A stretch of DNA of 64,000 bases, taken from assembly GCA_036261615.1 (NCBI GenBank), contig DATAKK010000013.1:17386-81385 (forward strand), in the 5' to 3' direction. Source of the stretch: JAJYQH01 sp036261615. GTDB taxonomy: Bacteria > Actinomycetota > Actinomycetes > Propionibacteriales > Propionibacteriaceae. The notes under the pieces were generated by a model. That model was not told where the DNA came from, made no database searches, and saw only the letters and a program-made list of their open reading frames with translations. This document shows positions 51,268-59,674 of the stretch, one piece after another. The stretch's first letter is position 1. Each line of letters opens with the position of its first letter. The position numbers and the translations under genes were made by a program.

Positions 51268-52668
51268 TCAGCTCGTCGGGATGCGGTCGAGGTAGGCGTG
51301 CAGCCGCTCGTCGGCGTCCGGAGGTCTGAAACCGGTAGCCGTGATCCTATCGAGGGCGAGCGTGCTGTGCGCGGGACGGGGAGCCCCGGCCCTGCCCGCG
51401 GCGTATTCGGCGGTGCTCACCGGCGTGACGTCGTCGGGGTTGCGGCCCCGTGCGGCGAAGACCTCCCGCGCGATCGCGGCCCACGACCGGCTCTCGCCCG
51501 AGTTGGACAGGTTGTACGTGCCGAAGGCGGCCCCGGACGAGAGCAGGTGGACGATCCCCGCGGCCAGGTCGTCGGCGAAGGTGAGCCGGCCGACCTGGTC
51601 GTCGACCACCGTCGGCCGGACGCCGCGATCGGCGAGATCTGCCATGGTCCGGACGAAGTTGCGGCCCTCCCCGATCACCCAGCTGGCGCGCACGATGTAG
51701 TGCCGCTCCAGCGTGGCCACGAGGGCGTCCCCGGCGGCTTTGGTCTGGCCGTAGACGCCGAGCGGGGTGAACGGCTCGTCCTCGCGGTGGTGCTCGACCG
51801 ACCCGTCGAACACGTAGTCGCTGCTCACGTGCACGAGCGTGGCGCGGATCCGCCGGGCGAGCCGGACGAGGTTGGCGACCCCGGTGACATTGGCCGCCCA
51901 GCAGTCGCGCCGCCCCTCGGGGGTCTCGGCGGCGTCGACGGCCGTGTAGGCGGCGGCGTTGATGATCGTGCCGACCCCGCCCCACCCGAACCGGTCGAGG
52001 GCGTCGGCGTCTGCGGTGTCGAGGTCGTCGTGGGTGAGCGCGACGGCGTCCGGGAGGATGCGGGCGAGCGCGCGCCCGACCTGGCCCCCGGCGCCGAGGA
52101 TCACCGTGCGGCGCGGGGGCATGGGGACGACGTCGGCGAGCCGGGGGTGGGCGGCGTCCGCGGGGCTGATCTCGGCCCGGTCGAGGGCGATGGGCCAGGC
52201 GATGGCCACGGTCTCGTCGGCGAGGTTGAGGTAGGTGTAGGACGCCCGCGCCTCCGGGCTCCAGTGCTCGTTGACGAGGTAGGTGTAGACGGTGCCGTCG
52301 ACCAGCGCCTGGTAGCCGTTGGCGACGCCGCGCGGGACGAAAACCCCCTTGTCGGGGCCCATCTCGAGGGTGAACGTCGCGCCGAAGCTGGGGCCCTCGC
52401 GCAGGTCGACCCAGGCGCCGAAGATGCGGCCGCAGGCGAGTGACACGTACTTGTCCCACGGCTCGGCGTGCAGGCCGCGGGTGGCGCCGGCGCTCGCGTT
52501 GAACGACAGGTTGTTCTGCACCGGACCGAAGTCGGGCAGGCCGAGCGCGGTCATCTTCTCCCGCTGCCAGTTCTCCTTGAACCAGCCGCGGCTGTCGCCG
52601 AGCAGCGGCAGGTCGACGACCAGCATCCCCGGGATGGGCGTGGGGGAGACCCGGGGCTGAGGCGTCAT
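51268..52668 (-). CDS. Fused dTDP-4-dehydrorhamnose 3,5-epimerase and reductase
   Basis: A 466-residue two-enzyme protein (RmlC then RmlD). The epimerase part (1-180) has a cupin fold with RGLHAEPWDKYVSLACG, including the catalytic His, and VPRGVANGYQAL. The reductase part (about 185-466) has the Rossmann motif ILGAGGQVGRAL and the catalytic pair in GVYGQTKAAGD. Together they turn dTDP-4-keto-6-deoxyglucose into dTDP-L-rhamnose. It directly follows rmlB (13 bases), so the two form an operon. rmlA is not in the window. Confidence 0.94.
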   Translation of the reverse strand: MTPQPRVSPTPIPGMLVVDLPLLGDSRGWFKENWQREKMTALGLPDFGPVQNNLSFNASAGATRGLHAEPWDKYVSLACGRIFGAWVDLREGPSFGATFTLEMGPDKGVFVPRGVANGYQALVDGTVYTYLVNEHWSPEARASYTYLNLADETVAIAWPIALDRAEISPADAAHPRLADVVPMPPRRTVILGAGGQVGRALARILPDAVALTHDDLDTADADALDRFGWGGVGTIINAAAYTAVDAAETPEGRRDCWAANVTGVANLVRLARRIRATLVHVSSDYVFDGSVEHHREDEPFTPLGVYGQTKAAGDALVATLERHYIVRASWVIGEGRNFVRTMADLADRGVRPTVVDDQVGRLTFADDLAAGIVHLLSSGAAFGTYNLSNSGESRSWAAIAREVFAARGRNPDDVTPVSTAEYAAGRAGAPRPAHSTLALDRITATGFRPPDADERLHAYLDRIPTS

Positions 52669-52681
52669 CGGGGACCCCGTC

Positions 52682-53680
52682 TCACTGGCCGGTGCGGGCG
52701 TACTTGGACTCGGTGGCCGCCTTCATCGGCCGCCACCACGACTCGTGGCCCCGGTACCAGTCGATGGTGTCGGCCAGGCCGTCCGCGAACGAGGTGTAGC
52801 GCGGTGTCCACCCGAGTTCGGTGCGCAGCTTCGACGAGTCGATGGCGTAGCGCAGGTCGTGGCCCGGGCGGTCGGTGACGTGGTCGTAGGCGTCGGCCGG
52901 GCGGCCCATGAGGGTGAGGATGAGCTCGATGACCTCACGGTTGTTCTTCTCCCCGTCGGCGCCGATGAGGTATGTCTCGCCGATCCGCCCCCGCTCGAGG
53001 ATGGTGAGCACCGCGGCGTTGTGGTCGTCGACGTGGATCCAGTCGCGCACGTTGAGCCCGGCGCCGTACAACCGGGGCCGGACGCCGTCGATGACGTTGG
53101 TGATCTGCCGGGGGATGAACTTCTCGACGTGCTGGTAGGGCCCGTAGTTGTTCGAGCAGTTGCTGAGCGTCGCCCGGACGCCGAAGCTGCGCACCCAGGC
53201 GCGCACCAGCAGGTCGGACCCCGCTTTGGTCGCGGAGTAGGGGCTCGACGGGTTGTACGGCGTGGCCTCGGTGAACCGCTCGGGGTCGTCGAGGTCGAGG
53301 TCGCCGTAGACCTCGTCGGTGGAGATGTGGTGGTAGCGGGTGCCGTGCCGGCGAACCGCTTCGAGCAGGGTGTAGGTGCCGACGAGGTTGGTCTGGACGA
53401 ACGGCGAGGGGTCGGCGAGGGAGTTGTCGTTGTGGCTCTCGGCGGCGAAGTGGACGACGACGTCGGCGTCCGCGACGAGGGAGTCGACGAGCGCGGCGTC
53501 CGTGATCGAGCCGCGGACCAGGCGCATCCGCTCGGGGGGCAGCCCGGCGAGGGAGGCCTCGTTGCCGGCGTAGGTGAGGGCGTCGAGCACCGTGACGGTG
53601 TCGTCGGTGTGCGCGAGCACGTGCCGGACGTAGTTGCTGCCGATGAACCCGGCTCCGCCCGTGACCAGTTGCCTGCGCAT
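52682..53680 (-). CDS. rmlB: dTDP-glucose 4,6-dehydratase
   Basis: A 332-residue short-chain dehydrogenase-type enzyme that makes dTDP-4-keto-6-deoxyglucose. The NAD site is VTGGAGFIGSNYVRHVL, the catalytic triad is in STDEVYGD (Thr-Asp-Glu) and PYSATKAG (Tyr-Lys). The stretch SNNYGPYQHVEKFIPRQ is diagnostic of RmlB. TAGAAT at 53692-53687 is six bases before ATG, so the operon is probably leaderless. Confidence 0.97.
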   Translation of the reverse strand: MRRQLVTGGAGFIGSNYVRHVLAHTDDTVTVLDALTYAGNEASLAGLPPERMRLVRGSITDAALVDSLVADADVVVHFAAESHNDNSLADPSPFVQTNLVGTYTLLEAVRRHGTRYHHISTDEVYGDLDLDDPERFTEATPYNPSSPYSATKAGSDLLVRAWVRSFGVRATLSNCSNNYGPYQHVEKFIPRQITNVIDGVRPRLYGAGLNVRDWIHVDDHNAAVLTILERGRIGETYLIGADGEKNNREVIELILTLMGRPADAYDHVTDRPGHDLRYAIDSSKLRTELGWTPRYTSFADGLADTIDWYRGHESWWRPMKAATESKYARTGQ

Positions 53681-53720
53681 GCCCGGATTCTAGGGGGACC
53701 GGCGTCCCCGCCCCCGCTCG

Positions 53721-53807
53721 GGCGGCGTACAAGTCGTCGCCCTCGGCGTACGAGATGTCGGAAAAGGCCCCACATCTCGTACGCCGTCAGTCAGGTTGTA
53801 CGCCGCC
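53721..53807. repeat. Palindromic intergenic repeat, family R2, copy 2
   Basis: Outer arms GGCGGCGTACAA (53721-53732) and TTGTACGCCGCC (53796-53807) are a perfect 12-bp pair, and the inner arms CGGCGTACGAGATGT (53744-53758) and ACATCTCGTACGCCG (53772-53786) a perfect 15-bp pair. The outer pair has AA/TT where copy 1 has GA/TC, so the change is compensated. It lies upstream of rmlB. Confidence 0.85.
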
Positions 53808-53830
53808 GCGAGCGGTTCCGGGGACGACGA

Positions 53831-53861
53831 CGGGCGGGCGCCCCTGAGGAGCGCCCGCCCG
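53831..53861 (-). terminator. Hairpin terminator after the secreted xylanase gene
   Basis: CGGGCGGGCGC (53831-53841) and GCGCCCGCCCG (53851-53861) form a perfect 11-bp stem with a 9-base loop, 17 bases after the gene's end on the minus strand. Confidence 0.75.
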
Positions 53862-53877
53862 CCGGGTCGGTATGAGG

Positions 53878-55053
53878 TCAGCTGCCCATCGGCACCCGGG
53901 GCGAACGTCCCGGGGTGGCCTCGGCCAGCAGGTTGCGCAGGGTGTAGTACGCCGGCTTCGGGGTGAAGTCGGCGGTGTACGGGGTGGCGTACCCCTTGCC
54001 CGGGAACACGCCCGGCACCCACGACTTCGAGTCGGTGTCCTGCCACACGGTGAAGCTCGTGCACTGCGGAACGTTGAGGCAGGCCTGCAGCATGCGGCCG
54101 TAGTAGTCGGCCTGGCGCTGCACGTCGGCCGGGTTGATCGGCTGGCCGTTGGCGTCCACCCGCACCCGCACGTCGGCCTCGGTGATCGCGACCTGCAGAC
54201 CCAGCTTCGCGAACCGCTCGAAGTTCGCCTGCAGGCTGTTGTCGAAGCCGTAGTCGAGGTCGAGGTGGCCCTGGGCTCCGAAGCCGCCGAGCGGGACGCC
54301 GTCGGCGAGCATCCTCTTCGCGAGCGCGTAGTAGGCGTCCGTCTTGGTGTTGATGCCCTCGACCGCGTAGTCGTTCATGAACAGCACGGCGTTGGGGTCG
54401 GCGGCGTGCGCCCAGCGGAAGGCGTCCTCGAGCAGGCCGACCGGGTCGGAGCTGCACGCGTAGAGGAACGGGTTCTGATCGGTGCGCAGCCGCAGGTTGC
54501 CGTTGGCGTCGTAGGCGTTCTGATCCCAGGTGTCGTGGAAGATCTCGTTGGCGACGTCCCACTGGTAGATCTTGCCCTTGAAGTGGCCGACCACGGTGGT
54601 GATGTGGTCCTTGAGCACCGCCTTCGCCTGGTCGCAGGTCCAGGACTTGTAGGCGTCCATCACCCACTGCGGATTCTGGTTGTGCCACAGCAGGTTGTGG
54701 CCGCGCACCGCCATGTGGTTCGCCTCGGCGAACCTCACGACCGCGTCGGCGCCGGTGAAGTCGAAGACGCCGGGAGCGGGCTCGGTGGCGTCCCACTTCA
54801 TGTCGTTCTCGGGGGTGATCGAGTTGAACTGGGTGCTGAGGACTTGCTGGTACTGCGTGGGGTGCTTCGGGTCGTAGGGGGTGAGGTCGCGGGCTCCCCA
54901 GGAGGCGCTGCCGATGTGCAGATCGATGGGTGCCTCCTTGCGGAGGGTGGGGCTGCTCATCCCCGGTGTCGCCAGGGCGGGAGCGGCGGTCACGAGCGTC
55001 GCGCTGAGAGCGGTGACGGCCGCGAGGACCGCAATGCGTCGTTGCATTGTCAT
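53878..55053 (-). CDS. Secreted GH10 endo-beta-1,4-xylanase
   Basis: A 391-residue enzyme that cuts xylan outside the cell. A Sec signal ends near residue 29 (APALA). The TIM barrel shows the GH10 marks ITPENDMKWD, RGHNLLWHNQNP, WDVANE with the acid/base E170, and VAITEADVR with the nucleophile E292. There is no carbohydrate-binding module. Start ATG at 55053 is chosen over an earlier in-frame ATG because the signal starts there. It forms the outer end of the xylan locus, downstream of the transporter operon on the same strand. Confidence 0.95.
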   Translation of the reverse strand: MTMQRRIAVLAAVTALSATLVTAAPALATPGMSSPTLRKEAPIDLHIGSASWGARDLTPYDPKHPTQYQQVLSTQFNSITPENDMKWDATEPAPGVFDFTGADAVVRFAEANHMAVRGHNLLWHNQNPQWVMDAYKSWTCDQAKAVLKDHITTVVGHFKGKIYQWDVANEIFHDTWDQNAYDANGNLRLRTDQNPFLYACSSDPVGLLEDAFRWAHAADPNAVLFMNDYAVEGINTKTDAYYALAKRMLADGVPLGGFGAQGHLDLDYGFDNSLQANFERFAKLGLQVAITEADVRVRVDANGQPINPADVQRQADYYGRMLQACLNVPQCTSFTVWQDTDSKSWVPGVFPGKGYATPYTADFTPKPAYYTLRNLLAEATPGRSPRVPMGS

Positions 55054-55170
55054 TACCGTGGGTTCCTTTCGGAAGGTGCCGTGCAGTGTCCTTGTGTGGT
55101 GCATGCCTTGCAGAATCCGTGGGGGTCAGGACCCCGAAGTGGTGGTGAGGCACCTCCCTTCCTCGTGGTT

Positions 55171-55260
55171 CGGGCGGCGTACGCTCCGTCCGCTACGGCG
55201 TACGACCTGGTCGCTGGGGGCGACCGGAACGCACGTACGCCGGACATCGGGTACGCCGAT
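55171..55260. repeat. Palindromic intergenic repeat, family R2, copy 3
   Basis: Contains GGGCGGCGTACG and ACGGCGTACGACC on the left, then CACGTACGCCGG and GGGTACGCCGAT on the right, in the a-b-b'-a' order. It is the least regular copy. It lies between the transporter operon and the secreted xylanase gene. Confidence 0.7.
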
Positions 55261-55263
55261 GGT

Positions 55264-55295
55264 GGGACGCCGGCCCCGGGTCGGACCGGCGTCCC
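55264..55295 (-). terminator. Hairpin terminator after the xylan transporter operon
   Basis: GGGACGCCGG (55264-55273) and CCGGCGTCCC (55286-55295) form a perfect 10-bp stem, seven bases after the last permease gene on the minus strand. Confidence 0.75.
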
Positions 55296-55301
55296 GGCTC
55301 G

Positions 55302-56183
55302 TCAGCCCTTGACGGCTCCGGTGAGACCACCGACGATGCGGCGCTCGAACAGGCTGAAGAAGATCAGCGAGGGGAGCATCGAGAGCGAGGTGAACGCCAG
55401 CACCCGGGCGGTGTCGACCGAGTGCTCGCTGGAGAAGGCCTGGACGCCGAGCGGCAGCGTGTACTGCGCGTGGTCGTTGAGGATGAACAGCGGCAGCAGG
55501 TAGCTGTTCCAGGCGCCGATGAAGGCGAGGATGCCCACTGTGATGACGCCGGGCAGCGACAGCCGCAGCACCATCCGGAAGAAGAAGCCGAGCCGGCTCG
55601 CGCCGTCGATGGCCGCCGCCTCCTCGATCTCCTTGGGAATGGCCGCCAGGAACGGCACGAGGATGATCACGGTCGCCGGGAGGGCGAACGCGATCTGCGG
55701 CAGGATGATGCCGGCCAGCGAGTTGACCAGGCCGAGGTTCTTGATGAGCAGGTACAGCGGGGTGATCGCCACCGTGATCGGAAACATCAGCCCGGCCGCG
55801 AACAGGGTGTACAGCGCGCCCCGGGCCGCGAACGTGTAGCGGGCGAGGACGAAGCTCGCCATCAGTCCCAGGGCCACCACCCCGACCGTCGTGCACAGGG
55901 CCGAGATGAGCGAGTTGCCGAACTCCTGCCAGAACACGCTGCTCTTGAGCACGTCGAGGTAGTTGCCCACCTGCCAGGGGCTGGGCCAGCCGGACGGGTC
56001 GACGGTGATCTGGGAGTTGGTGCGGAACCCGCCGAGGATGATGTAGGCGACCGGGGTCACGCAGATGGCGATGAGCACCACCGCGATGAGGTAGGTGACG
56101 GGGCTGCCCCACTGGGGAGCGGCCTCGTCCCGACGGGTGAGGCGGGCCAGCCGTCGTCCGGCCGCCTGGGTTGCGACACTCAT
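55302..56183 (-). CDS. Sugar ABC transporter permease (MalG-like), xylan locus
   Basis: A 293-residue CUT1 permease with six helices. The EAA loop reads EIEEAAAIDGASRLGFFF. It is coupled to the upstream permease gene by a four-base overlap (ATGA). Together the two form the membrane channel for a xylo-oligosaccharide; the link to xylan comes from the GH10 genes on both sides. Confidence 0.94.
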   Translation of the reverse strand: MSVATQAAGRRLARLTRRDEAAPQWGSPVTYLIAVVLIAICVTPVAYIILGGFRTNSQITVDPSGWPSPWQVGNYLDVLKSSVFWQEFGNSLISALCTTVGVVALGLMASFVLARYTFAARGALYTLFAAGLMFPITVAITPLYLLIKNLGLVNSLAGIILPQIAFALPATVIILVPFLAAIPKEIEEAAAIDGASRLGFFFRMVLRLSLPGVITVGILAFIGAWNSYLLPLFILNDHAQYTLPLGVQAFSSEHSVDTARVLAFTSLSMLPSLIFFSLFERRIVGGLTGAVKG

Positions 56184-57196
56184 GCCTTGCCCTTCCTTCC
56201 GGGAGCCTCGGTGAGCGCGCCCTCGGTGTCGCGGCGCAGCACGAAGCGCTGGTACACGAGTGCGATGACGAGCGAGATGAGGAAGATCACGACGGCGACC
56301 GCGTTGCCGTAGCCGTAGTTCCCGGCCAGTCGGCCCTGGAGGACCATGTAGGTCGCCATCGTCGAGGTTCCCGCGGTCGACGAGACGTACTGGCCCCAGA
56401 TGATGTAGACGAGGTCGAACAGCTGCAGCGAGCCGATGACCGACAGGAACGCCCAGACCCGGATGGTCGGGCCGAGCAGCGGCAGCGTGATCCAGCGCTG
56501 GATCTTCCAGAAGGACGCCCCGTCGATGGCCGCGGCCTCGTAGAGCTCCTCGGGGATGCTCTGCATGCCGGCGAGCATGAGGATGACGGCGAAGCCGAGG
56601 TACTTCCAGGAGATGATGATCATCAGCGTCCAGATCGCCACGTTGGGGTTGGCGATCCAGTCGAACTTCAAGAACCCCAGCCCCATCTTCTGCAGCAGGT
56701 CGTTGAGCGCGCCGGTGTACTGGAGCATGAGACCCCAGCCGGTGCCGACGATGACCTCCGAGACCACGTAGGGCACGAAGATGAGGACGCGGATGAGCGA
56801 GCGTCCCTTGATGTTCTGGTTGAGCAGCAGGGCGAAGGCGACCGCCAGCGGCCCCTGCATGACGAGCGACATCACGACGATGAACGCGTTGTGCTTGAGC
56901 GCGCTGAGGAACAGCGGATCGGTGAGGATGATCTTGTAGTTCCCGAGTCCGACGAAATCGGTCGGCGGCCCGAAGCCCCTCCACCGGAAGAACCCGTAGT
57001 AGGCCGCCATGAACACGGGGAGGATCACGAACGTGATGAACATCAGCACGGCGGGGCCGGCCAGCACCAGGATCTCGAAGCGTTGTCCCCAGTTCGAACG
57101 GGGCCTTCTTGCCCGGACGGCCGGGGCCACGGAGATTCCGTGGACCCCGGCCGTCGTGGTGCTGGAGCCCTCCACGAGGGAAGTGTTCTCAGCCAT
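56180..57196 (-). CDS. Sugar ABC transporter permease (MalF-like), xylan locus
   Basis: A 338-residue CUT1 permease, with a 40-residue cytoplasmic N terminus and six helices. The EAA loop reads ELYEAAAIDGASFWKIQ. ATG at 57196 lies eight bases after the stop of the binding-protein gene, so the three are one operon. No ATPase gene is included, as in the first sugar locus. Confidence 0.94.
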   Translation of the reverse strand: MAENTSLVEGSSTTTAGVHGISVAPAVRARRPRSNWGQRFEILVLAGPAVLMFITFVILPVFMAAYYGFFRWRGFGPPTDFVGLGNYKIILTDPLFLSALKHNAFIVVMSLVMQGPLAVAFALLLNQNIKGRSLIRVLIFVPYVVSEVIVGTGWGLMLQYTGALNDLLQKMGLGFLKFDWIANPNVAIWTLMIIISWKYLGFAVILMLAGMQSIPEELYEAAAIDGASFWKIQRWITLPLLGPTIRVWAFLSVIGSLQLFDLVYIIWGQYVSSTAGTSTMATYMVLQGRLAGNYGYGNAVAVVIFLISLVIALVYQRFVLRRDTEGALTEAPGRKGKA

Positions 57197-57204
57197 GTGC
57201 AGGA

Positions 57205-58500
57205 TCAGCCCTTGGCAGCGGCGCTCTTGGTGGCCGAGACGATGTCGGCGGGGCCACCCTTGCCGGCGAGCATGTTGACGACGCCGGCGTTGAGCGCGTT
57301 GCCGACGTTCTGGCCGTACATCGTGTCGAGGAACAGCACGACGTAGGAGGCCTTGTTGTAGCTGGCCAGGATGTCCTTGAGGGCCGGGTCGGTCACGACG
57401 CTCTGCGCCTGCTGGTTGCCCGGCAGGGTCTGGAACGCCTTGGCGTAACCCTCCTGGTTCTGCTTCGTGGCGATGAAGTTGAGGAACTCGGCGCACTCGG
57501 GCGGGGCGCCCTTCGAGCAGGCGTAGCCGTCGGATCCGCCGAGCATGGCGGTCGGGTCACCGGCGCCACCGCTCACCGACGGGAACGGGAACCACCCGAG
57601 GTCGGGCAGCGGCTTCTGGTTCGGCGTCAGCGACGCGATCACTCCGGGATCCCAGGCGCCCATGAGCTCCATCGCGGCCTTGTGGTTGGCCACCAGTCCG
57701 GCCGAGCTGCCGGCGCCCTGCTGGGCGGCGGTGGTGAGGAAGCCCTCGTTGAACGGCTTGCTGTTGGCGAAGTTCTGCAGGTCCTGGCCGGCCTTGATCC
57801 AGCACGGGTCGGAGAAGTCGCCCGACATGGCCTTGCTGGTGAGGACGTCCTGCGAGCACTCGCGCAGGGCGAACATGTAGTACCAGTGAGCGGCGGGCCA
57901 GGCGTCCTTGCCGCCGAGGGCGATCGGGGAGACCCCGGCGGCCTTGAGCTTGGCGACGTCGGCGGAGAGTTCGTCGATCGTGGTCGGCGTCGAGGTGATG
58001 CCGGCCTTCTTGAACAGGTCCTTGCTGTAGAAGATGCCGTCGGGAAGCACCGAGGCGGGCATCGCGTAGAGCTTGCCGTCGACCGTGAACGCCTGGAAGA
58101 TCGCGTTGCCGAACGCCGACTTCACGTCGCTGTTGATCTTGTCCGTGACGTCCTGCACCTGCCCGGCCTGCACCATGTCGCTGAGCTTGCCGCCGCCGCG
58201 GGCCATGAAGATCGTCGGGGCGCTGCCCGAGTTCATCGCCGTCTGCAGCTTGCCGTCCAGGTCTTCGTTCTGGATCGGGGTGATGGCGATGTGGACGTTC
58301 GGGTGGTCCTTCTCGAACGCCGCCACCGTGTTCTCCCAGTACGCCTTGCCGTCACCGGTCGTGGCGTTGTGCCAGAACGTCATGTTCACCTGGCCGCCGC
58401 TGGACGACGACGACGCCCCGCTGCTGCCTCCGCAACCCGCGACGGCCACCCCCACGGCGAGTGCCGCGGCGACCGCTCCGAATGCTCGTCCACCCTTCAT
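57205..58500 (-). CDS. Sugar ABC transporter substrate-binding lipoprotein, xylan locus
   Basis: A 431-residue CUT1 binding protein. The Sec signal ends in lipobox VAGC (C23), followed by a Gly/Ser linker. The core starts NMTFWHNATTGDGKAYW. Probable ligand: xylobiose or longer xylo-oligosaccharides (inference from neighbours; similar in layout to BxlE-type systems). First gene of the transporter operon, divergent from a LacI regulator. Confidence 0.93.
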   Translation of the reverse strand: MKGGRAFGAVAAALAVGVAVAGCGGSSGASSSSSGGQVNMTFWHNATTGDGKAYWENTVAAFEKDHPNVHIAITPIQNEDLDGKLQTAMNSGSAPTIFMARGGGKLSDMVQAGQVQDVTDKINSDVKSAFGNAIFQAFTVDGKLYAMPASVLPDGIFYSKDLFKKAGITSTPTTIDELSADVAKLKAAGVSPIALGGKDAWPAAHWYYMFALRECSQDVLTSKAMSGDFSDPCWIKAGQDLQNFANSKPFNEGFLTTAAQQGAGSSAGLVANHKAAMELMGAWDPGVIASLTPNQKPLPDLGWFPFPSVSGGAGDPTAMLGGSDGYACSKGAPPECAEFLNFIATKQNQEGYAKAFQTLPGNQQAQSVVTDPALKDILASYNKASYVVLFLDTMYGQNVGNALNAGVVNMLAGKGGPADIVSATKSAAAKG

Positions 58501-58611
58501 CGGGCGTCCTCCCTCTCATCGTTGAGTAGCGCTCGGCGCCCCCTCCGGGCGCTTCCGAGACTCACTGGGGATTAGTCTTGCTACACCACTAAATGTTTGT
58601 CAATCGATGTC

Positions 58612-58623
58612 GATAACGTTTTC
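58612..58623. promoter_or_regulatory. LacI-type operator in the xylan locus
   Basis: GATAACGTTTTC is a near-perfect palindrome around the AACGTT core that is usual for LacI-family sites such as GAAAACGTTTTC. It is 20 bases before the LacI start and lies between the divergent regulator and transporter genes. Its sequence differs from the operators of the first locus, so the two loci are regulated separately. Confidence 0.65.
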
Positions 58624-58643
58624 ATTACCGCTACACTGCTGCC

Positions 58644-59663
58644 ATGGTGCCCACGGGACGGGTGACGATCAGGGATGTGGCCAAGGCGGCCGGCGTCTCG
58701 GTCTCCACCATCTCCAAGGTCATGAACAACCGTGACGGCATCTCCGAGGCCACCCAGCACCGGGTGCGCGAGGTCATCGACGAGCTCGGCTACGTGAGCA
58801 GCGTGAGCGCCCGCAGCCTGCGCGTGCACCGCACCGGGGTGATCGGCGTCCTCATCAGCGACTTCGAGCCCTACGCCACCGAGGTGCTCAAGGGCATCTC
58901 CCAGGAGTGCCACGGCTCGCCGGTGGAGCTCATGGCGTGGTCGGGCGGCACGGTGCAGGACGGGTCGGCCCGCGGCTGGGAGCAGCGGCTCATCGCCCGC
59001 CTCGCCGGCACGGTGCTCGACGCCGCGATCCTCGTCGCCCCGAGCATGACCTCGGTGCCCTTCGACCGCTTCGCGATGGTCGCCATCGACCCGCACGAGG
59101 GCCCCGGCTTCATCCCGAGCATCCGGGCCGACGACGCCGGGGGAGCGCGGCTGGCCGTCGACCACCTCGTGGGGCTCGGTCACCGCCGGATCGCGTTCCT
59201 CGGGGGACGTGCCGACCTCGCCTCCGCCCGCGCCCGCGAGCAGGGGTTCCGCGAGGCCATGGCGGCACACGGCCTGGTCGTCGACGAGGCGCTGGTCGTC
59301 CGGGGCGACTACTCGCTCGAGGGCGCCACCGGACCCGCCCACGAGCTGCTCTCGGCCGCCGATCCCGCGACCGCGATCTTCGCCGCGAACGACCTGTCGG
59401 CACTGCGGGTGATCGAGGTGGCCCGGGAGCTCGGCATCGACGTGCCGGGTCGGATCTCGGTCGTGGGCTTCGACGACATCCCCGAATCGCTCCGCTCGGT
59501 GCCGAGCCTCACCACCGTGGCCCAGCCGATGATCGAGATCGGACGCCGGGCGGCGTCCGTGCTCTTCCAGCTGATGGCGCGGGAGGACGTGCCGGAGACC
59601 GACGTCCAGCTGCCCACCCGCCTGGTCGTCCGCGACAGCACCGCCGCCCCGCGCCGCGGCTGA
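58644..59663 (+). CDS. LacI family transcriptional regulator of the xylan locus
   Basis: A 339-residue repressor. The DNA-binding part has VTIRDVAKAAGVSVSTISKV and the hinge region YVSSVSARSLR; the sensor domain ends near 330 (PTRLVVRDS). TACACT at 58632-58637 is six bases before ATG, so the mRNA is probably leaderless. It lies between the transporter operon and the cytoplasmic GH10 gene and likely controls both in response to a xylo-oligosaccharide. Confidence 0.95.
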   Translation: MVPTGRVTIRDVAKAAGVSVSTISKVMNNRDGISEATQHRVREVIDELGYVSSVSARSLRVHRTGVIGVLISDFEPYATEVLKGISQECHGSPVELMAWSGGTVQDGSARGWEQRLIARLAGTVLDAAILVAPSMTSVPFDRFAMVAIDPHEGPGFIPSIRADDAGGARLAVDHLVGLGHRRIAFLGGRADLASARAREQGFREAMAAHGLVVDEALVVRGDYSLEGATGPAHELLSAADPATAIFAANDLSALRVIEVARELGIDVPGRISVVGFDDIPESLRSVPSLTTVAQPMIEIGRRAASVLFQLMAREDVPETDVQLPTRLVVRDSTAAPRRG

Positions 59664-59674
59664 CTCGCCCCGGC

